From positions 1-21,578 of IMG/VR virus record IMGVR_UViG_3300044678_001216: 21,578 bases of DNA; one strand, given 5' to 3'. Below the pieces are notes generated by a model that was given only the letters and a program-made list of their open reading frames with translations, made no database searches and was not told the DNA's origin. The translations under genes were made by a program, and so were the position numbers. Numbering within the stretch: the first letter of the stretch is position 1; every line of letters begins with the position of its first letter. This DNA is from a virus. This document shows, in pieces, positions 1 through 7,247 of this stretch.

Positions 1-25
1 GTTTTGTGGGTCCTGCTCAAAGATT

Positions 26-334
26 TTATATGGGGTTGGGCTCGGCATTCCTTTCCTTGGCGCTCTTGCTCGCGTGGCAGGAATTGCACAACGGTTGCAA
101 GTTATCGGCGTCCCAGAACTCACCGCCTAATCTCACGGGCTCAATGTGATCCACCATCTGCGCCAATGTAATCAATCCAACAGACTCACAGGCTTTGCAC
201 AATGGTGAGGCTTGCAACACTGAAGCGCGAAGGTTGCGCCAATGCTGGGTATTGTATCGCGGCTCTATGTATGACCCCTTCACGTATTGCCTTGGCTTCT
301 TGCCTCCCTGCTTAGGCTTGTTTATTGTTGGCAT
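26..334 (-). CDS. HNH endonuclease (small, zinc-binding type)
   Basis: A 102-aa protein with the HNH nuclease core: two zinc-ligand pairs (C46/C49 and C83/C86), the catalytic DH at residues 62-63, N78 and a closing His at 87. The N-terminus is basic. Phage HNH proteins of this size commonly sit directly before the small and large terminase genes and assist DNA packaging, so terminase genes are expected just left of the window; that is inference. The start overlaps the VRR-NUC stop by 13 bp, which places the gene at the end of the same minus-strand operon. Family assignment is firm; a packaging role rather than homing is likely but not shown. Confidence 0.9.
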   Translation of the reverse strand: MPTINKPKQGGKKPRQYVKGSYIEPRYNTQHWRNLRASVLQASPLCKACESVGLITLAQMVDHIEPVRLGGEFWDADNLQPLCNSCHASKSAKERNAEPNPI

Positions 335-657
335 GTCAGTAGTAGTTTAAAGTCTAGCAATGATCTTACCAAATGATAATCAAAGCCACAGTCTCTAACA
401 CGCTCAGCAAATACTTTCTGCTCTTCTGATTGCGTGCCTGTCGATGTCTTGACTTCAACGAATAGCAACTTACCAAAGTATATCACAATTAGATCACTGG
501 CCCCTGGTGTTAATCCTGTGGCCTTCATAAGCATGGCCGTGCGCTTATCTCGTTTACCACCATTCGGAATGCTAAAGATTAAACAATCCTTATATTTTAT
601 TTGGAAATAGTTTTTATAATACATTATAATTTCCTGCTGTATTTTATCCTCAGTCAT
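322..657 (-). CDS. VRR-NUC domain nuclease
   Basis: A 111-aa single-domain protein of the VRR-NUC branch of the PD-(D/E)XK nucleases. Visible motifs are PNGG (31-34), GASDLI with the metal-binding D55, the FVEVKT strand with E68 and K70, and Q76 in the following helix. Stand-alone phage VRR-NUC proteins are thought to act on branched or structured DNA during replication or before packaging. The start codon overlaps the stop of the preceding 95-aa ORF in an ATGA arrangement, suggesting coupled translation. No Shine-Dalgarno sequence is visible; the leader is AT-rich, as usual in Bacteroidetes. Confidence 0.9.
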   Translation of the reverse strand: MTEDKIQQEIIMYYKNYFQIKYKDCLIFSIPNGGKRDKRTAMLMKATGLTPGASDLIVIYFGKLLFVEVKTSTGTQSEEQKVFAERVRDCGFDYHLVRSLLDFKLLLTCQQ

Positions 658-941
658 ATATTAGCAAAGTTAGCAATTTGTACGGTGGTCAGAGGGTGGT
701 CAGAGAAAAAAAGCTCTCTGACCACCTCTAAAGGCGCGCTGTCATTGGGCGCAAGTCGAAAGGTGGTCAGGTGGTCAGAGAAAGTCAAAGACTTTACCAG
801 AACTACAAAATAAAAAAAATGGAAATTGAGAATTATATTTTCTAGGGAAGTTATGTTTTTTACGTGCCTCTCTGACCACCTTTTAGGTAAAGCCGTATAA
901 ACATTGGGCTGAGAGGTGGTCAGAGAAAATCGCTTTTTCAT
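654..941 (-). CDS. Possible 95-aa ORF spanning the iteron-like array
   Basis: This frame stays open for 95 codons and is joined at both ends by 4-bp ATGA overlaps: its ATG overlaps the primase-helicase stop, and its stop overlaps the VRR-NUC start. That fits a real member of the operon. Against this, about a third of it is made of 11-12 bp DNA repeats read in different frames and orientations, giving FSDHLTT, RWSERH and VVRELF-like pieces. The protein has no recognisable domain. It may be a real small gene overlain by a replication origin, or a remnant kept open by chance. No function is proposed. Confidence 0.35.
   Translation of the reverse strand: MKKRFSLTTSQPNVYTALPKRWSERHVKNITSLENIILNFHFFYFVVLVKSLTFSDHLTTFRLAPNDSAPLEVVRELFFSDHPLTTVQIANFANI
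684..925. repeat. Iteron-like array of GGTGGTCAGAG around an AT-rich core (candidate origin)
   Basis: Six exact copies of GGTGGTCAGAG: plus strand at 684-694, 695-705, 770-780 and 915-925, and minus strand at 716-726 and 870-880. A shortened copy (9 bp, GGTGGTCAG) lies at 762-770. Copies 695-706 and 715-726 form a perfect 12-bp inverted repeat with an 8-nt loop; 869-880 and 915-926 form another 12-bp pair 34 bp apart. Between the clusters lies an AT-rich stretch, about 800-860. Iterons beside an AT-rich segment, next to a primase-helicase gene, resemble a replication origin. The repeats are seen directly; the origin role is inferred. An operator cluster is the main alternative. Confidence 0.7.
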
Positions 942-3103
942 TGTCTGGCTATTTTTACAACCGCATAGCAGCGCATTGTTGATCCATTTACTTTCCTTTT
1001 CACCTGTTGGAATCCCAAATTTTTCATTTCCATCCCCAACTTTCGAGTGTCAAAAATCCGCTGTTGGCTGTTTACCTCGAGATATATTTTCAATTCGGTA
1101 TTTGTTAAATAATCGCTGTAATCACCATTTTGCGGAACTCTAAAATATTGGTTTATTAATTCCGCTTCAAAATTAATTGCATTAAATTCACTGCTATTTT
1201 CGTTTAGTTGCAATATATCCTCACTCGAAAGGTGCCAATTGAAACCCGCTTGGTAGAGGTCGTAAAAGGCCATAAATAGCGCGGTTTTGTCAATGGCGTT
1301 ATATGCCGGGTGATTGATGCCGAGCACATTAATGGGAAGGATTCGGCGGTTGCCTGTTGGATCTGAGATAAGGCCGAGATCGTTGGTAGTGCCTGCTAAG
1401 ACGGCCAATCGCTTCAAATCTCTGTGGGTGCGTCCATAAGGCAGGCGAATTGAGAATGAAGCCTTACTAGTCAACTCCTTAAATCGTTTGGCCTCAAACT
1501 TGGATTTACCCCCAAATTCATCATCCATAATAATGAGCTTTTTGGTTAACAGAATATCGTCATCCTTTCCCCCATCCAGTTTAGACTCTGCGTAGTAGTT
1601 GGCGAGTGGTTTGGGAAGCAGCCTGCGAAAAAACTCAGTTTTACCCGTATTTTGGCGCTCGCCTGCTAGGACAAGCACGAGCGGGGACGTGTGCCCGTAA
1701 ACGCTGGCAATCATTCCAACGCCCCAGTGAGTTAAGTATTTTGCAACGTGTGGCGTGGTGGTTTCAATACAAACGGCCAACTCATCAATAATTTGCTGGC
1801 TTCGCTGTACCGACTCATTAGCCTTAAGAAAGTCCTCGAATGGGTTGTAATAGCGAGTGAGTTCTGAGTAAATAACCCTGCAGAAAAACTCAAATGATAT
1901 TTTGTTGTCTGTTAATTCTGAAAATTTCAAATACATCGTATTTAACGACATATCATCGAGAATCTTGGGGCGGTTGTTAAATGTTACAGCACGATCCTCA
2001 ATATCTGCCGTGATTGTATTGTAGTGCAATTGGTGATTATTCGATAGATACAACTGGCATAGCGCGACGGGCGTCTGACCCGTAAGCTGCAGCGAAACAT
2101 TGGCCTCAAATACTGCGGCAGCGGTCTCTGTTGCCTTTTCAACATCCATTCCAGACAGCCGAGCAATCTCAACAACTGACTCCTGAGCACGCCCTTGCTT
2201 TTTGGCCATTTTTGCAATATTCTCCAACTTCACAGCCTGCTGACTTTTCAACTCAACGCCTGCCTGTTTAGCGTAGTAGTAAAAGGTGCCGATTGCAATC
2301 TTGCTTTGGCCTGTATCTCGTAGGCAATAATTATACTGCCTATCGGCTTTGATGTGGTCGTATTTGCTATTTTGTGCGGCAATGGCGTGGAAATACTCCC
2401 TACCTCGCTCTCCAAACTCTGAAGCCAGTGCAAAGCCTATGTCGAGATAGTTTTTGTAAGCGCCCTCTGTTAGATCATAGCCGCCCCGGCAAATCCTGTC
2501 AATCAATTCATCAAATTCGTTGCCAGTTAGCACAGTGTGCACTTGCTTGGGCTTTGCTTCCTTTTTCGGGTACTCCTTAAACGTCTTGCTTTGCTCGTTG
2601 ACATACAGCAGCGGATCATAAGACAGAAACCGCAAACGGCTCACATTCTTGCAACTCTGATCAATTAGTTGCCCGTAGTTTTTAAAATAGTATTGTTTTA
2701 ATCCATTAAACGCATCTAGGTGGCGCTCTGGCTCAATCTTGACCAAGGCCGCAAGTCCATTGCCCGAAACCGACAGCAGTGCCGCAAAAGTATACGGATC
2801 TTTGGCCAGTTCGGATTTCAGTCGAGCCACATCATCGACAGCGTCAAAATCAATACAAATTAGCCCTGAGTGTTGGATGAGGTTTGCATTGCTTACGTTA
2901 TCCCGAAAAGTCCCCGAAATCGTAACCGCTGGAATCCGTTGCTTTGCCTCGGCCTGCTCATCCTTACTCAACGCTTTAGTATTCCTGTAGGCTTCAATAA
3001 GTGCCAAGTGTTGACCAGATCGCACGAGGGCGAAATAATCAGCTATTTGGATAGTGTGGTGCTTTGCCGACTGTCTTATATTCGGCAGATAGGTTATTTG
3101 CAT
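938..3103 (-). CDS. Primase-helicase: BT4734/VirE-N domain, PriCT-like middle, VirE/VapE-type helicase
   Basis: A 721-aa replication protein. Residues about 1-180 resemble the BT4734-like/VirE N-terminal domain, a relative of archaeo-eukaryotic primases, with the acidic ICIDFD strand (82-87) and a later SRLRFLSYDP segment. Residues about 195-290 look like a PriCT module. The C-terminal half is a virulence-associated-E P-loop helicase: Walker A GERQNTGKTE (481-490), Walker B LIIMDDEF (523-530), sensor AGTTND (570-575) and a GNRRILPI arginine-finger region (584-591). It probably primes and unwinds phage DNA. It overlaps the upstream 58-aa gene by 10 bp and the downstream 95-aa ORF by ATGA. Domain order is typical of Bacteroidetes mobile elements and phages. 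Confidence 0.9.
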   Translation of the reverse strand: MQITYLPNIRQSAKHHTIQIADYFALVRSGQHLALIEAYRNTKALSKDEQAEAKQRIPAVTISGTFRDNVSNANLIQHSGLICIDFDAVDDVARLKSELAKDPYTFAALLSVSGNGLAALVKIEPERHLDAFNGLKQYYFKNYGQLIDQSCKNVSRLRFLSYDPLLYVNEQSKTFKEYPKKEAKPKQVHTVLTGNEFDELIDRICRGGYDLTEGAYKNYLDIGFALASEFGERGREYFHAIAAQNSKYDHIKADRQYNYCLRDTGQSKIAIGTFYYYAKQAGVELKSQQAVKLENIAKMAKKQGRAQESVVEIARLSGMDVEKATETAAAVFEANVSLQLTGQTPVALCQLYLSNNHQLHYNTITADIEDRAVTFNNRPKILDDMSLNTMYLKFSELTDNKISFEFFCRVIYSELTRYYNPFEDFLKANESVQRSQQIIDELAVCIETTTPHVAKYLTHWGVGMIASVYGHTSPLVLVLAGERQNTGKTEFFRRLLPKPLANYYAESKLDGGKDDDILLTKKLIIMDDEFGGKSKFEAKRFKELTSKASFSIRLPYGRTHRDLKRLAVLAGTTNDLGLISDPTGNRRILPINVLGINHPAYNAIDKTALFMAFYDLYQAGFNWHLSSEDILQLNENSSEFNAINFEAELINQYFRVPQNGDYSDYLTNTELKIYLEVNSQQRIFDTRKLGMEMKNLGFQQVKRKVNGSTMRCYAVVKIARQ

Positions 3104-3270
3104 ATTGTAATCTTCAGTAAATGCTCAGTAAGCGTGCAAAGTAGTTGCCCGTTAAGTTTAGCGTCGCGAATATACTCGCCATTTTCATCGTGTAGGTGAA
3201 TTGCTTTTATCAATATGCCGTTTTCGGTTACTTCAACGTGGGCGATTCGTGCGTGGGTTGGTTTGCTCAT
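3094..3270 (-). CDS. Small hypothetical protein, 58 aa, before the primase gene
   Basis: Manual translation gives a 58-aa protein beginning MSKPTHARIAHVEVTENGIL and ending HLLKITICK. Its ATG overlaps the stop of the 108-aa gene (ATGA), and its 3' end overlaps the primase start by 10 bp, so it fits the operon exactly. It has a beta-rich start and an amphipathic end, with no recognised domain. The first 13 nt of the gene (ATGAGCAAACCAA on the minus strand) are identical to the first 13 nt of the preceding gene, possibly a shared translation-start context. Gene status is likely; function unknown. Confidence 0.7.
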   Translation of the reverse strand: MSKPTHARIAHVEVTENGILIKAIHLHDENGEYIRDAKLNGQLLCTLTEHLLKITICK

Positions 3271-3593
3271 TTTCCAAATTGATTAAATTTTTTATCAGTA
3301 AAAGGCAAAAGCGCCTCAATTAATTTTTCGTGGCTTCTAAATTCCCCGTAATACAAAGTTGGATTTTCAATTTTCCAATTATGCCTATTCAATGGATGAG
3401 CAGTATCAGAGTAATTTTTATTTTCTTTTTCTCTACAATATGGGCAATATTCAACAGTCCCCAATAACGTAACAACATACAAAGTATGCCATCCGTAACC
3501 GCCCGAGGCGTCGGTCGTGCCTGTTAAAAGTCTAATTTGAATTGCATTTGCCGACAGCATTTCAATAACATCATGTAGCATTGGTTTGCTCAT
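3267..3593 (-). CDS. Hypothetical protein, 108 aa, with CPYC motif
   Basis: A 108-aa protein of unknown function. It carries a CPYC pair near residues 50-53 with a nearby acidic/basic stretch, which could be a half zinc site or a redox pair; no second Cys pair is present, so a classical zinc finger is not supported. Several Trp, Tyr and His residues suggest a compact globular fold. It is joined by ATGA overlaps at both ends, to the 73-aa gene upstream and the 58-aa gene downstream, so co-translation with replication genes is likely. Confidence 0.7.
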   Translation of the reverse strand: MSKPMLHDVIEMLSANAIQIRLLTGTTDASGGYGWHTLYVVTLLGTVEYCPYCREKENKNYSDTAHPLNRHNWKIENPTLYYGEFRSHEKLIEALLPFTDKKFNQFGK

Positions 3594-3811
3594 AATAACT
3601 TTTCATTACCATCGCCCAACTTGATAAAACCACTGTCTTTTGTTGATCCAGTGGCGCGGATAAAATCCACCTCCAACTTTGCCGAGTTTATAATAACCTG
3701 CCCGACGTCGGCCATTGCCTTCGCTGTTGCTATGTCAATATCGCCATCTTTTAGGCGTTCCAAGGTTTCAAATAGGTGATCGCGTAGATCATTAATTTTG
3801 TTGCGTGCCAT
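3590..3811 (-). CDS. Conserved small phage protein, 73 aa
   Basis: A 73-aa mostly helical protein starting MARNKINDLRDHLFETLERL, followed by an alpha-helical DIATAKAMADVGQVIINSAK segment. From memory, this pattern (NDLR-HLF-LE-L ... AKA-A-VGQVI-NSAK-EVD) is found in many phages and prophages of Gram-negative hosts near HNH or replication genes, without an assigned function. The start lies 20 bp inside the preceding HNH gene and the stop overlaps the next ATG. A nucleic-acid-associated role is possible but not shown. Confidence 0.75.
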   Translation of the reverse strand: MARNKINDLRDHLFETLERLKDGDIDIATAKAMADVGQVIINSAKLEVDFIRATGSTKDSGFIKLGDGNEKLL

Positions 3812-4406
3812 TTTTTTCTAGTTGGTTAATTTTTCGTGTGATTGATTTTTTAATATGTAGTACTTCCCTTAATTCCTCGGGCAGATTGTGCACTGTGTTG
3901 CGCCTCATATGTTCGTGGCGGTCGATGAGCTCGAGATTGTCCAGTGTGATGTTGGCCTTGTTGCGGTCTTTAAACACCACAAACATACCTTTAGGCACTG
4001 GGCCGTTAATGGCTTCCCACATCAATACGTGCACCATTTTAAAGCCGTTGTCTGTCTTTTCAACCATGTAGCCATCGCGGGTACTTCGGTAGCCTATCGG
4101 CTTTGTATTGTGTGGATTTTGTCCCTTCTTAAATTGCGTTTCAACGCCGCCCATCATTACGCCTTTTGTGCCTTTGTTCCAGCTTGTCATCCCCTTTTTA
4201 AATTGGGTTGCCGGGTGCCCTTTAAAGTTGGCTTTGTAGTATTGGTGCAAAAATTCTGTGCTTTTGTTAACGCCAGTATTTTGCTGTTTGTGGTATATCT
4301 GGGCAACTGAGCAACCGAATCGCTCGGCCAAATCTTTGGCCATAGTGGTAGGGTACAGCTGCACAAATTCTGCCGTTTCGGCTTGGGTCCATTTTTTCCG
4401 TTTCAT
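3792..4406 (-). CDS. HNH endonuclease with N-terminal helix-turn-helix (free-standing homing type)
   Basis: A 204-aa protein with an N-terminal HTH-like segment (about 5-45, ending in FGCSVAQIYHKQ), two F-KKG/WNKG-type DNA-contact repeats (about 68-95) and a C-terminal HNH_3-like nuclease core: H126 in VHVLMWEAINGPVP, then the DRNKANITLDNLEL segment with N149, N152 and N157. This is the architecture of free-standing phage homing endonucleases, which cut related phage genomes and spread themselves. Both ends overlap neighbours (ATGA with the 64-aa gene; 20 bp with the 73-aa gene), so it is well integrated into the operon rather than a recent insertion. Confidence 0.88.
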   Translation of the reverse strand: MKRKKWTQAETAEFVQLYPTTMAKDLAERFGCSVAQIYHKQQNTGVNKSTEFLHQYYKANFKGHPATQFKKGMTSWNKGTKGVMMGGVETQFKKGQNPHNTKPIGYRSTRDGYMVEKTDNGFKMVHVLMWEAINGPVPKGMFVVFKDRNKANITLDNLELIDRHEHMRRNTVHNLPEELREVLHIKKSITRKINQLEKNGTQQN

Positions 4407-4597
4407 TCCTTTATTGCATAAGTTACCTCAATCCCAAAAGCGTTATGGCCGAGTGTTGTCTCCTTAAACGCCTTTTTCATAACTTTCACCCATTGCGCTT
4501 CAGGCAAACTGATCCCCTGGATAAATTCCTGTATTTCTGTGCTGTTGTAGCTCTTGTCTGTGTGCTCGATTTCAACTGTTATTACAAATGTTTTCAT
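4403..4597 (-). CDS. Hypothetical protein, 64 aa
   Basis: A 64-aa protein with no recognised domain. A beta strand at the start (MKTFVITVEIEHTD), a middle helix and a final beta strand (GIEVTYAIKE) suggest a small alpha/beta fold. It is flanked by ATGA overlaps with the 48-aa HTH gene upstream and the HNH gene downstream, which is the main evidence that it is translated. Confidence 0.65.
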   Translation of the reverse strand: MKTFVITVEIEHTDKSYNSTEIQEFIQGISLPEAQWVKVMKKAFKETTLGHNAFGIEVTYAIKE

Positions 4598-4740
4598 TTC
4601 TTCATACTTAAAATGTACCTAACACCCGACTGGCTGTAACCCAACCGCTCGGATATTTCTCTAATTGAATACTTTAGATCCTGCCGCATAATCAAAACGG
4701 CATATTGTTTCGGCGTGTAGCCGTTTAAATTTAGTCTCAT
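4594..4740 (-). CDS. 48-aa helix-turn-helix protein
   Basis: Manual translation from ATG at 4740 gives 48 residues: MRLNLNGYTPKQYAVLIMRQ, then a helix-turn-helix unit YSIREISERLGYSQSGVRYI. The hydrophobic and Gly spacing (I-EIS-RLG-S-S-V) matches the DNA-reading HTH of small regulators and sigma-like or resolvase C-termini. The start overlaps the helicase stop and the stop overlaps the next start, both as ATGA, which strongly supports a real gene. The protein is little more than one HTH and would need to dimerise or bind a partner. Target unknown. Confidence 0.75.
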   Translation of the reverse strand: MRLNLNGYTPKQYAVLIMRQDLKYSIREISERLGYSQSGVRYILSMKK

Positions 4741-6128
4741 AATTTTACTATAAAATTTTTAACTGCGCCACCTTCGGCAAATTCTCGCTCTCTGCGATTG
4801 GTATAGCCCTGCGTGTAGCCTTTTGCATCCCAGAACCTGCGCAACTCCGAGTAATTGGCGTAATACAATACCCGCTCAATAAATGCCTGCTTGTAGTTTT
4901 TACGGCTTTTGAGTTCCCATAGATCCGCTGGCGTTTTGGCAATCTCAAACAGATATCGGCCGTTGAGCTTTTCGTACGCCATCAATTCCAGACTGCCGCG
5001 CTCGGCCTTCTTTTCGGTAGCAAATGCCTCACCGCAAAACTCACAGAATCGAGCGGATGCGTAGAGCACAGCACCGCAGCAGGGGCAATCCTTAACAGGC
5101 GCCACGCCTTGGCCTTTCTTTTGCTCCATTCCAGCGAATGCCTTGCCCCAATCTCGTGCCTCCTGCCAGAATCCTAAGCGGTGCACATTCTCACCAAAGT
5201 CGAGGATAGTGAACTCTTTTTTACTCGCTGTCGGCCGTGATCCACGCCCCACCATTTGCAGCCATAGCGCTACGGATTTGGTAGCCCTGTTCACAACAAC
5301 AACCTCAATATCTGGGCAATCAAAGCCAGTGGTTGCTATTCCGCAGTTAACGAGGATTCCGTATTTGCTAACCATAAATTCCTCTATTAGGTCGGCTCTT
5401 TCGTATGCGCTTTGTTTTGAATGAACGCAATAAACCCGCCCCTCTCCCAACTCCTTGGCAAAAGCCTCGGCCGTGTTTATACTGGCCTCAATGTTCACGC
5501 AAAACACAATCGCCTTCTTATTCCTCCAACGCTTGCAAAACTCCTGCACAACTCCCTCATAAACTTTCGGGCGGTTAAAAGCGTCATCTAATCCCTGCGC
5601 GGTAAATTCCCCCATTCTCGTGGCAATCTTTGACGTGTCGACTGGGTGCATTGCATAGGTAATAGGATTGCACAAATAACCCTGAGCAATCAGTTCGCCA
5701 ATCCCTACCGAGTTAATCAGTTTTCCATAGCTTTGAGCCATCGGTGGCTTACTTACTGGCGTTGCAGTTGCGCCGATCACAAAGCCCTCAAACCCCTCCA
5801 GAATTTTGCGAAAGTTGCCAATGTGGGCCTCGTCAATCACGAGCAAATTGTAACTGCTCAGATCAACCTTGCCTTTCTTTATTGCGTTGTTAAGCGTCTC
5901 AACCATCAAAATATCGCAGCGGTTTAGTTTGCCTGCTTGGCTTAACAATTCGCGCCTGTGGGTAATGATCGCCACCCTGCGCCCCTTTTCCAACACCCTG
6001 CGCACAATCTCAGAAAATACAACTGTTTTGCCCGCTCCAGTTGGAAGGCATAGCACAACCCTTTTGGACTCTTTGAACGCCCCGCGGATTTCATCGACAG
6101 CGCTAACTTGGTACGGCCTTAGTTGCAT
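4737..6128 (-). CDS. Superfamily 2 DEAH-type DNA helicase with C-terminal zinc ribbon
   Basis: A 463-aa helicase of the ResIII/UvsW-like type common in phages. Motif I PTGAGKT (29-35), motif II DEAH (99-102), motif III TATP (121-124), motif V around IATTGFDCPD (264-273) and motif VI QMVGRGSRP (291-299) are all intact. A zinc ribbon follows (C348, C351, C362, C365). Expected role: ATP-driven unwinding or remodelling of replication forks and recombination intermediates. It overlaps the DnaA-like gene by 10 bp and the 48-aa HTH gene by 4 bp. No nuclease domain is fused to it, so it is unlikely to be a restriction subunit. Confidence 0.93.
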   Translation of the reverse strand: MQLRPYQVSAVDEIRGAFKESKRVVLCLPTGAGKTVVFSEIVRRVLEKGRRVAIITHRRELLSQAGKLNRCDILMVETLNNAIKKGKVDLSSYNLLVIDEAHIGNFRKILEGFEGFVIGATATPVSKPPMAQSYGKLINSVGIGELIAQGYLCNPITYAMHPVDTSKIATRMGEFTAQGLDDAFNRPKVYEGVVQEFCKRWRNKKAIVFCVNIEASINTAEAFAKELGEGRVYCVHSKQSAYERADLIEEFMVSKYGILVNCGIATTGFDCPDIEVVVVNRATKSVALWLQMVGRGSRPTASKKEFTILDFGENVHRLGFWQEARDWGKAFAGMEQKKGQGVAPVKDCPCCGAVLYASARFCEFCGEAFATEKKAERGSLELMAYEKLNGRYLFEIAKTPADLWELKSRKNYKQAFIERVLYYANYSELRRFWDAKGYTQGYTNRREREFAEGGAVKNFIVKL

Positions 6129-6562
6129 ATCCCGAGCAGCTCCTTCACTGTGTTGTAAATCTTCTGCACTCCTTTGTCAAACTCCAAAAACTCCGACATT
6201 CTCTGATAACTGTTAATTGCTGTCGAATGATCACGCCCCAACCGTCTGCCAATCTCTGAATAACGCAAAGCGTAGTGCTGTCGCAGAATGTAAACCAACA
6301 TATGCCGGGCATCCTTAATGTCGCCCTCCCTGGATGTTGAAAGCAACTGCGCAGGCGTTACATCGCAGGCAATGCAAACGGATTGCATAACCTTGGCGAA
6401 GTCATCCATTTTGCTGGTGAATTTCACCTGTGGGCGCAGTAGCTCGTTTTTTAATCGAACCACCTCGGCCTCATATTTGGATGTCATTTGCAGGATGCGC
6501 ATTTGTAGCTCTTTATTCTCGCGTCTCGCTCTGCTGTATAGTTGTAAATAATCTGTAATCAT
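6119..6562 (-). CDS. Orphan DnaA domain IV protein (DnaA-box-binding domain without AAA+)
   Basis: A 147-aa protein whose C-terminal part (about 54-140) matches the DNA-binding domain IV of bacterial DnaA. It has the ARHMLVYILR helix, the YSEIGRRLGRDHST signature (101-114) and the following NSYQRM helix. In DnaA the D-H-S/T residues read the DnaA box. Residues 10-42 form a coiled coil; the ATPase domain is absent. It could recruit the helicase to an origin, block DnaA boxes or regulate transcription. A perfect DnaA box lies in the promoter of this operon. The start is uncertain: ATG at 6562 overlaps the previous ORF by 50 bp, while M21 (6502) would avoid the overlap. Confidence 0.85.
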   Translation of the reverse strand: MITDYLQLYSRARRENKELQMRILQMTSKYEAEVVRLKNELLRPQVKFTSKMDDFAKVMQSVCIACDVTPAQLLSTSREGDIKDARHMLVYILRQHYALRYSEIGRRLGRDHSTAINSYQRMSEFLEFDKGVQKIYNTVKELLGICN

Positions 6563-6710
6563 TTGGCTTTATTATTGAATGTCTTGATAGTTCATACTGC
6601 TCGGCAATCTTAATATATTCCCTCATCTTGTCCCGCTCTTCGATGTTGGTGATCATAAAGCAGGCGTTGTAAATGTGTAGGGAAATCGTTTGTTCTGGTA
6701 GGTCAATCAT
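6513..6710 (-). CDS. Hypothetical protein, 65 aa
   Basis: A 65-aa ORF with no known domain; the middle is helical and charged (ITNIEERDKMREYIKIAEQY). It begins in an ATGA overlap with the 121-aa gene, which argues for translation, but its last 50 bp overlap the first codons of the DnaA-like gene in another frame. A shorter form from M19 (6656) is possible. Moderate confidence that it is expressed; no function proposed. Confidence 0.5.
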   Translation of the reverse strand: MIDLPEQTISLHIYNACFMITNIEERDKMREYIKIAEQYELSRHSIIKPNDYRLFTTIQQSETRE

Positions 6711-7072
6711 TGCCCCATCCCTTTCTTTTTCGCCCTATGCCTTGCTTTTCTAATCCTCGCCTGTTCTCTTCTGATTGATTCCTTTGCTTCCAGTGCAAAC
6801 AATTTCTGCAACGCTGCTGCCAAATCATTCTCAGCAATGAGGTAGCGTTGGACTGCATAGGTCCCGCGCTCTTCCCACGTCTTTGCTTTGTCTTTTTCCC
6901 CTCTGTTTTCCACCTCCAAATCGAGCAGGCGGGTGGATTGCTTGGCGAATTGAATAGTCTTTCGGTTTAATTCCTTTGCCAATCCGCGCACCTGAGCGCG
7001 TGAGGCGTTAATGGCAAGCCCGAGCACAATCGTGCTGCCGGCTGTTGCTGCGGTTAAGATTTCAATTATCAT
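6707..7072 (-). CDS. Membrane-anchored coiled-coil protein, 121 aa
   Basis: An N-terminal hydrophobic segment (about 5-24, ILTAATAGSTIVLGLAI) is followed by a long charged helical region with coiled-coil character (about 30-100) and a strongly basic end (RIRKARHRAKKKGMGQ). This suggests an inner-membrane anchor with a cytoplasmic, possibly nucleic-acid-touching tail. It overlaps the 61-aa membrane protein gene by 11 bp. It could hold replication proteins at the membrane; that is speculation from topology and neighbourhood only. Confidence 0.7.
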   Translation of the reverse strand: MIIEILTAATAGSTIVLGLAINASRAQVRGLAKELNRKTIQFAKQSTRLLDLEVENRGEKDKAKTWEERGTYAVQRYLIAENDLAAALQKLFALEAKESIRREQARIRKARHRAKKKGMGQ

Positions 7073-7247
7073 TATCGTTTTTTATTACAAGGTTTAAAAC
7101 ATAAAGGGCGGCCACTGTTATCACGAAAGTAAAACGGGCATCCTGTGGCCACGTAGCAGGGTTAAACTGCCACGATACAAATACAAATCCTGCATAGGTA
7201 ATAAGCAGGGATTCGAGCAAACAGAGCAAAGCGGTTTTGGTGGTCAT
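7062..7247 (-). CDS. Small two-helix membrane protein, 61 aa
   Basis: Two hydrophobic segments are visible (about 6-26 and 41-55) separated by a short polar loop containing WPQDARF, with a polar end NDNDN. This gives a hairpin topology in the inner membrane. Position as second gene in the early operon makes an early host-membrane function (for example superinfection exclusion) conceivable, but nothing in the sequence proves it. The start overlaps the preceding stop by 4 bp. Confidence 0.7.
   Translation of the reverse strand: MTTKTALLCLLESLLITYAGFVFVSWQFNPATWPQDARFTFVITVAALYVLNLVIKNDNDN

Noticed and set aside
684-925. CRISPR array
   Set aside because: Repeats are 11-12 bp, occur in both orientations, some in tandem without spacers; no cas genes nearby.
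684-925. MITE or insertion sequence
   Set aside because: Several inverted copies exist, but no single pair bounds the unit and no target-site duplication is visible.
3888-4310. Plus-strand open frame of 140 codons
   Set aside because: Antisense to the well-supported HNH endonuclease; composition is typical of a shadow frame.
4737-6128. Restriction-modification or defence helicase
   Set aside because: No nuclease, methylase or specificity domain; position between DnaA-like and other replication genes fits a phage replication helicase.
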